DNA of 64,000 nt from Fomes fomentarius (lineage: Eukaryota > Basidiomycota > Agaricomycetes > Polyporales > Polyporaceae): assembly GCA_022606135.1 (NCBI GenBank), contig JABYQN010000002.1, positions 1,674,001-1,738,000 of the forward strand, read 5' to 3'. This document shows, one piece after another, positions 59,220-64,000 of the stretch. Positions within the stretch are counted from its first letter, which is position 1, and each line of letters begins with the position of its first letter. The notes under the pieces were generated by a model, which worked only from the letters and a program-made list of their open reading frames with translations, was not told where the DNA came from and made no database searches. Made by a program: the position numbers and the translations under genes.

Positions 59220-59757
59220 TTATACTGGAATGATGCCTAGCAGCTGCAAATCATACACTGTGATCCTCCCAAAGAAGTCAGAACTCTCCTCAAACACTAG
59301 TTTCACGCTATCTACTCCACACTCTCCCATATCGCCTGGAGCAAGCTCGAAAGTCTGCTTTCGATTGACGTCTTCAGGGTAGATCCTCGTCAGCAACCGC
59401 CACCGCCGCCCTGCCTCCGCCAACTCCACAGTGCATCGCGTCCCAGCGAAACCGCCCTGAAATGTCAAATCGATACGTTTCGGAATGACTGGGGCGGGGA
59501 AGGATAGTTGGATGTATTGTGGAATTCCCTGCCCAAGCGGTGTCAGCACCAGGTGAAGCAACCAGGAGGCTTTTTCAACACGCCTGTTGGGATGTCCAGC
59601 ACGTCTCAGGACTTCCGTCCGTTAGGAACTTCTTGCCCACTGTCTTATCCAGCGTCGAGCTCACTCTGCAATGGTATCAGATTAGGCGGGGTCGGTGGAG
59701 GGTAACGCACTTAATCTTTGTGTCCGCGGAGATCAATGACTGCATTTCCCCGGCCAT
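59220..59757 (-). CDS. NR2C2AP-like protein (discoidin-like fold)
   Basis: Three minus-strand exons, 59757-59711, 59665-59584 and 59528-59220, encode 145 residues starting MAGEMQSLISADTKIKVSST. The sequence follows the NR2C2-associated protein (TRA16) family: LDKTVGKKFLTDGSPETCWT, QYIQLSFPAPVIPKRIDLTF, GGFAGTRCTVELAE, RIYPEDVNRKQTFEL, VDSVKLVFEESSDFFGRITV and YDLQLLGIIPV. The length matches the family. In animals the protein binds an orphan nuclear receptor. The fungal role is unknown, and the fold is a small galactose-binding-like beta sandwich. The second intron (59583-59529) begins GC instead of GT. The duplication breakpoint lies in exon 2. The gene diverges from the phosphatase gene with about 220 bases between starts. 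Confidence 0.85.
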
Positions 59758-59977
59758 TGTGGACTGTCGCTGCACAGTCACTGTCTCTCTGGTGCGTCTG
59801 GATTGTTCCCTCCCCCTGCTACCGCGACTGGTTCTGGTGGTTGGGTCTGAAGCTGAGGAGCTTGAAGTTGTCCGAGCCCCCTGGCAGATATGGTCACATG
59901 ATATCGATGTCATGGGTCAATCAAGGGGCAATCGAACCTCTCTTTGCTCCCCCAACCACTCAACTCTCCCTATCCCG
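59758..59977. promoter_or_regulatory. Compact divergent promoter (NR2C2AP-like / tyrosine phosphatase)
   Basis: 220 bases separate the divergent start codons. An open frame continues upstream of 59978 through this region, so a longer phosphatase N terminus cannot be fully excluded. Confidence 0.4.
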
Positions 59978-61171
59978 ATGTCGAACATACCAGCTTGGCT
60001 TGAGCGAGCCCACAACGCTGAGCACATCACAGAAGTCCTCCGCGCTCTCGCAAAACGCGAACGAGTACGTGTAGGTGCGCGCAATGCGTCTCGACACCAG
60101 TCCCATCCATCCAAGACCCATCGCGTTTCCCACATCGCGTCAACAATCTCGACCAAGGCCGAACACGTTGCACACTACTCCATCGCTGCCGGCACAGATC
60201 CTGATAATGAGCGGCTCAACCGGTATGCAGATATCTATCCTTACGACCGCACCCGCGTCGTAGTTTGCCCAGCAGAGCCGAGCCACGACGGCTCCGATTC
60301 GTGCGCAACGGGCCGGTACTTGAATGCCAACTGGGTACGTGAGCTCGCAGGTGGAAAATGGTGGATCGCGACACAAGCTCCCCTCCCCCATACCGCACAC
60401 GCCTTTCTCAATGTCATCCTCGAGGGCATCTCTCCCCCACCTGGCGCTCCTCCATCCACTTTCCGACAGCTGAACCGTGTGCGAACAATCGTACAACTGA
60501 CTCAGAATTTCGAGGGTGGCATGTGCAAGGCGCACGTCTATTTCCCTCCACTTGAAGGCCAATCGTGGGTCCTTGAACCCGAGAAAGGCTGCAAGGACCC
60601 ACCTATCCAGGTCACTCTAACGCGTTCACATACGGTCGACAACGCGCACTGTGTACAGAGCGTTGTCACCCTGCAGTCCCTTTCGTCCGACCGCACACCA
60701 GTTGGTGAATCAGTCGTCTTCCAGCACCTCCTCTATGCGTCATGGCCCGACCACGGTGTCCCCGCGCGCGAAGACCGTGAGGGCCTTCTCCGGTTCACAC
60801 GTCTTGTCGACGAGACGAACCGAGACCTGTCGCTCTACACCGGCGTCGCGGATCTCGATCCCAACCCTCCCATAATGGTCAACTGTTCGGCGGGCGTTGG
60901 TCGTACAGGTGCATTCATCGCACTGTGCTCTCTGCTGCGGCACTATCGTTTGTTGTCGCCTCCGAGAACAGAGGAGACGCCCATACCTGCACTGCCTCCC
61001 TCCCCTCTTGGACCACTTCCAGAAGAACTACAAGAGGATTTGGTGGCGCAGGAGATCGACTCCTTGCGGGAGCAGAGGCCGGGCATGGTCCAACGCGATG
61101 ATCAAGTCGTGATGGTGTATGAAACGGTGATCGCTGCTTTTGCTACGTCGTCCACTGGTGGCGACATATGA
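59978..61171 (+). CDS. Protein tyrosine phosphatase (classical, non-receptor)
   Basis: A single exon from MSNIPAWLERAHNAEH gives 397 residues. The phosphatase domain shows the substrate-recognition loop LNRYADIYPYDRTRV (family KNRY), YLNANWV, WWIATQAPLPHTAHAFLN, the WPD loop YASWPDHGVPAREDREGLL and the P-loop VNCSAGVGRTGAFIAL, with catalytic Cys and Arg present. The residue before the Cys is Asn instead of the near-universal His, which normally lowers the pKa of the Cys. Near the C terminus, QRPGMVQRDDQVVMVYETV carries the Q-loop. The enzyme should dephosphorylate phosphotyrosine in cytosolic proteins such as MAP kinases. A longer open frame reaches back to 59519 but overlaps the NR2C2AP-like gene, so the ATG at 59978 is preferred. 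Confidence 0.87.
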   Translation: MSNIPAWLERAHNAEHITEVLRALAKRERVRVGARNASRHQSHPSKTHRVSHIASTISTKAEHVAHYSIAAGTDPDNERLNRYADIYPYDRTRVVVCPAEPSHDGSDSCATGRYLNANWVRELAGGKWWIATQAPLPHTAHAFLNVILEGISPPPGAPPSTFRQLNRVRTIVQLTQNFEGGMCKAHVYFPPLEGQSWVLEPEKGCKDPPIQVTLTRSHTVDNAHCVQSVVTLQSLSSDRTPVGESVVFQHLLYASWPDHGVPAREDREGLLRFTRLVDETNRDLSLYTGVADLDPNPPIMVNCSAGVGRTGAFIALCSLLRHYRLLSPPRTEETPIPALPPSPLGPLPEELQEDLVAQEIDSLREQRPGMVQRDDQVVMVYETVIAAFATSSTGGDI

Positions 61172-62235
61172 AGGGGGGTGAGGGCCTGGGGCAGTGGAGC
61201 TGGGGATGTACGTGACCACTTGGGCATTTCGAGCATGGACTGTGAGGGTACACCACGTTAAGTTGTATCTCTATCGTACTGTATCACATACTTACTAGAT
61301 ACTGGCAGCGATCGTATGCAGTACAATCGCAATTTGACGAGTTCTCCAGATGCTGTGTTCCTCTCTTTCATACGCAATGCATTATGTATCCGTACGTTTC
61401 GCCTGCTTCGAACGTAGCGCGCTCCACAATGATGGACTGGTCGGCCTCGGTGACTTCTCAATTGTCAATTGGAGGTCTAGCAAGCTGCGCGTCGTACTAC
61501 ACAGCCCACCCCACAGATGGTTCATACGCACCGCGAACACAATCCCATATTCACATCCATCAAGGTCAGTCGAGCACAATGCCCCGTTCTTTGAAGATAA
61601 CAGCTGGGATGGGCAGTCGGATGATATGATCGGTCGGGATGGGGTCTTTGTGTGGTCGCAGCTCGTTATAATATATCTGGGGGAGGTACAAATACAGACG
61701 AGGCGTTTGGTACGGACCCAAGTCTCTGGCGAACTTCTTGTGTCATCATCTGACATCCGTCCGCCACACACACAGTCCAAGATCCAGATCCAGATCTGAA
61801 TCAAGTTCGTTCCCAAAACACTGGCAACTTGACTTGCCGTCACTGCTTCTTCCCTGAGACTGTTGCTCGGATCGACAGGACAGATGATCTCGCATGGTTC
61901 CTAGCCCTCATCATATGAGTCCGCGTTGACCATGCTTCGCACGGCAGCCTTCGACTTCGTAGCAAGAAGTGATGGCGTGTAGGGGACCTTCCGAATTCAA
62001 CAAGATAATCTCTGTTCTTGTCCCGAGCCCCCGGAAATATTTAAATAAGAGACGCACAGCCGGCACCGAGCTACTATTACTGACTTTCTCGAAATGGACA
62101 GCAGCGCAGTTCAACCAGCGCCGCCCTGGTAAGTATTGGAGGCCACAAAGTCTACTGTGACAACCGATATAAACTAGTACATACGGCACCCCACCGCTGT
62201 CTGTTCGTCCCCTTTCGCCCGAGCCTACAACGACT
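61172..62235. other. Intergenic region
   Basis: About 1 kb downstream of the phosphatase gene. Frames at 61350-61843 on both strands are open but show no motif. Confidence 0.4.
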
Positions 62236-62830
62236 ATGAGACCGTCATCTATGCGTCGCTCGTGGGCCTCGTCGCCATCTATTTCAGTAGTGAGCCTTTT
62301 CTCTGCACAGGTTCAAGTTATCTGTGATTCGCTAATCATGAGCTATCTGCCCGATCATGCCCAGCTCAACCTCAACTCCACACCTAAGCACCCTCGGAGG
62401 ATCCCCTCCTTTCCCTTGCTTTCCTACCACCCCGGAACTTCTGCCGTGACCCGCAGAAGTTTCTCTCTTGGCCGCTCCACCGTAAGGTGTAGCACGGAGC
62501 TCCCGCTGCTGAGAGTGTCCTGTGATCCTGGGAGTACCGCAGTTCCCCATTCAGGATCGCGTTCGCGCTAGAAGGAGAACAGATGGCAATGGTCATCGAC
62601 CCGAAGAAGAAACCTCCATCGCGTCCGTCGAGCAGGTGCGTGTGTCCAATGTAGAGCTTCAATGGTAAACACGCCTAGTAAGTGGATCGTGGAAGAGACA
62701 GTGAGCCACGCCCTCCATGGGCGTGACTGACATATGAAAGCGATATAGCACGAGCAAGCTTCACTAGCAGTTGAAATTGATACTCTGCTACATCTTCACC
62801 AATCACGACTTCAAGTTGATAGCTTGGATC
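62236..62830 (+). pseudogene. P450 relic with large internal deletion
   Basis: Short stretches match the P450s of this window in order. At 62236-62280 the bases encode TVIYASLVGLVAIYF, like the membrane anchor LLYTSLVGLVVVYI. Near 62400 the translation IPSFPLLSY resembles the IPTVGG...LPLLSY segment. Near 62530-62610 a frame gives PFRIAFALEGEQMAMVIDP, like the GAPFKVALKGEWMVVLSDP exon. At 62771-62823 the segment LKLILCYIFTNHDFKLI matches the post-haem segment LKALLCYILINYDFKLV. The whole middle, including the I-helix and haem loop, is missing, and the pieces are in different frames. Confidence 0.65.
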
Positions 62831-63090
62831 CTTATCTTGAGTCAGCCTGGACATTACGAACCAATGTGTATGTCATTATTGAAAGATTGTACAGTAATTG
62901 TAGTGGTTCAAGACAAGGAGCGTGTGGACAACTTGGGATTACGCCGACGCAGGAGACGAGCCACTGGAAGCGGAAGTTGTCGTTGGGATAGGAGTAACAT
63001 TGGACGCAGAGTCAGTCACCGTGCCAGAGTCAGACACAGACTATGCGTCGCCTCAGATAAGATGCTCGGAGGCATGCTGTCTGTCGCGTT

Positions 63091-64000
63091 CTACGGAGTC
63101 GCGGTCGCAGAGCTCGTGGCAGGGGTCTCAGTCGCGCTCGAGTACCCAGTCACCGTCGAGTATCCAGTCACCGTCGAGTATCCAGTCACCATCGAGTATC
63201 CAGTCGCGCTCGAGTACCCAATCACGCTCGAGTACCCAGCCACGCTCGAGTACCCAGTGGCGCTCGAGTACCCATTCGCCATCGAGTACCCATCAGAGAA
63301 TGACGACTCCGAGATGACATCCTTGAAGTCGGGGAACATGGGCGGAGCATCCCTGGCAATCGGGCCAGAAGGTGCACGCATCCCTCGCGGGACAGGAGGC
63401 TTGGGAGTATACGAGGTGGCCACGGGGGTGTTTGGCGGATTGGCAGGAAGAGACGGAGACGGCGGGAAGCTTGGCGTGGTACTATTGCTCCCGACGCTAG
63501 TACTGTCGGTAGGGGCCGAAGAACCGCTGACGGTGCTGGAAGCGGTGGAAGAAGAAGGAGTGTACGTGAGAGTACTACTCGTCGGCTCAGACGAGCTCGT
63601 CCCCACAAGCGAACGGACCATCAACATCACGGTAGACGATGTCGATCCAGTGTCGAAGACCGATGTTGTCGAGTTCACGCTTGTGGATGAAGTATCCGTA
63701 TCCGATGGATACAACGTAGAGCTATTGTAAGAGGTTGACGAAGGCTCGGACGCCAGAGGCCCAGTAGTCGAGGTAGAGACGTCCGAAGACGTAGACGTGC
63801 CTTCATCAATCCGGCTGGAGATGAGGTTACGACGATAGTTATCGGTAGCGGCGGCTTTGACCTTCTCTTGAGCCTCAGCTAGGACCTGGTGGATATGCTC
63901 CAACTGCTCCGGAGTGATGTCCGAATCAGACTGCGCATTCACGCCGCTAGGCTTGTTTTGCAAGCCTAAGATGTCGATGACCTTCGCGACAACATCACCG
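63091..64000 (-). CDS. Ser/Thr-rich protein with GYS hexapeptide repeats, C-terminal part
   Basis: The minus-strand frame is open from the right edge (GDVVAKVIDILGLQNKPSG) to a TAG at 63091-63093, about 302 residues. The start lies outside the window. A helical segment (LEHIHQVLAEAQEKVKAAA) is followed by about 120 residues very rich in Ser and Thr, a Pro-rich stretch and nine near-perfect hexapeptides of the form GYS(S/T/M)xx, for example GYSSATGYSSVAGYSS. The tail is ATETPATSSATATP. There is no GPI signal or transmembrane segment at the visible end. Heavy O-glycosylation and a wall or surface role are plausible but not shown. The strong plus-strand open frame through the same repeat (EYPV units) is its mirror image. 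Confidence 0.6.
   Translation of the reverse strand, partial: GDVVAKVIDILGLQNKPSGVNAQSDSDITPEQLEHIHQVLAEAQEKVKAAATDNYRRNLISSRIDEGTSTSSDVSTSTTGPLASEPSSTSYNSSTLYPSDTDTSSTSVNSTTSVFDTGSTSSTVMLMVRSLVGTSSSEPTSSTLTYTPSSSTASSTVSGSSAPTDSTSVGSNSTTPSFPPSPSLPANPPNTPVATSYTPKPPVPRGMRAPSGPIARDAPPMFPDFKDVISESSFSDGYSMANGYSSATGYSSVAGYSSVIGYSSATGYSMVTGYSTVTGYSTVTGYSSATETPATSSATATP
63132..63296. repeat. 18-base tandem repeat
   Basis: About nine head-to-tail units of GAGTAYCCAGTCRCSSTC-type sequence, in frame with the Ser-rich gene, where they encode the GYS hexapeptides. The unit length is a multiple of three, so copy-number changes would keep the frame. Confidence 0.85.

Larger units (their letters stand above)
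55721..59588 (+). repeat. Segmental duplication, copy 2
   Basis: Direct repeat of 32830-36489. It is about 200 bases longer, partly because copy 1 lost about 60 bases inside the NR2C2AP-like exon. The right edge falls inside exon 2 of the intact NR2C2AP-like gene, which shows that this is the original end and that copy 1 received a truncated version. Confidence 0.85.

Noticed and set aside
59519..59977. N-terminal extension of the tyrosine phosphatase frame
   Set aside because: It overlaps the NR2C2AP-like exons on the other strand and has no phosphatase-like sequence; the ATG at 59978 begins the family-like region.
63132..63296. Regular repeats resembling a CRISPR array
   Set aside because: The units are contiguous 18-base in-frame repeats with no spacers, in a eukaryotic genome.
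62771..63730. 319-codon plus-strand open frame with repeated EYPV units
   Set aside because: It is the reverse complement of the Ser-rich GYS repeat gene. The minus frame runs open to the window edge and has coding-like composition outside the repeats. The left end overlaps a P450 relic.

Overview
The window looks like chromosomal DNA of an agaricomycete fungus, most likely a wood-decaying polypore. Genes are dense and carry many short GT-AG introns of about 50-60 bases. The content includes a secreted GH7 cellobiohydrolase, a DNMT1-type DNA methyltransferase with an RFTS domain and two BAH domains, a cluster of ent-kaurene-oxidase-like cytochromes P450, and a glutathione S-transferase. The species cannot be named from the sequence alone. 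I built the exon models by hand: splice sites were chosen so that reading phase and family motifs agree, and exon lengths were summed to check the frame.

Bases 1-12 kb hold the 3' end of an unidentified nuclear protein, a CutC copper-homeostasis protein, an F-box protein, a GST, a membrane-anchored aspartic-protease-fold protein with degenerate active-site motifs, a secreted serine carboxypeptidase, and a small stand-alone PHD-finger protein. Bases 12.6-17.5 kb are one 16-exon DNMT1 gene on the minus strand. Bases 18.9-31.1 kb hold the GH7 cellobiohydrolase, a tRNA-Ser(AGA), a secreted Vps62-like protein, a TBC-domain Rab-GAP, a small unknown gene and a secreted beta-propeller protein.

Bases 32.8-59.6 kb are shaped by duplication. 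A block of about 3.7 kb at 32.8-36.5 kb, carrying an intact P450 and the 3' end of an NR2C2AP-like gene, is repeated at 55.7-59.6 kb, where the NR2C2AP-like gene is complete. Between the copies lie three more P450 genes on the minus strand (42.1-50.1 kb), an ING histone-reader gene divergent from a DPH4 diphthamide-synthesis gene, a glycosyltransferase-like membrane protein, an F-box protein with an apparent one-base frameshift, and a decayed GST. After the second copy come a tyrosine phosphatase, a P450 relic, and the C-terminal part of a serine-rich repeat protein that runs off the right edge.

The five P450s and the relic form a typical expanded fungal detoxification or secondary-metabolism family. 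No terpene synthase, polyketide synthase or peptide synthetase lies beside them, so a complete biosynthetic cluster is not shown. The strongest points for follow-up are the segmental duplication and divergence of its two P450s, the pseudo-aspartic protease, the homopolymer frameshifts in DNMT1 and the F-box gene, and the very small intron and exon predicted in two genes.
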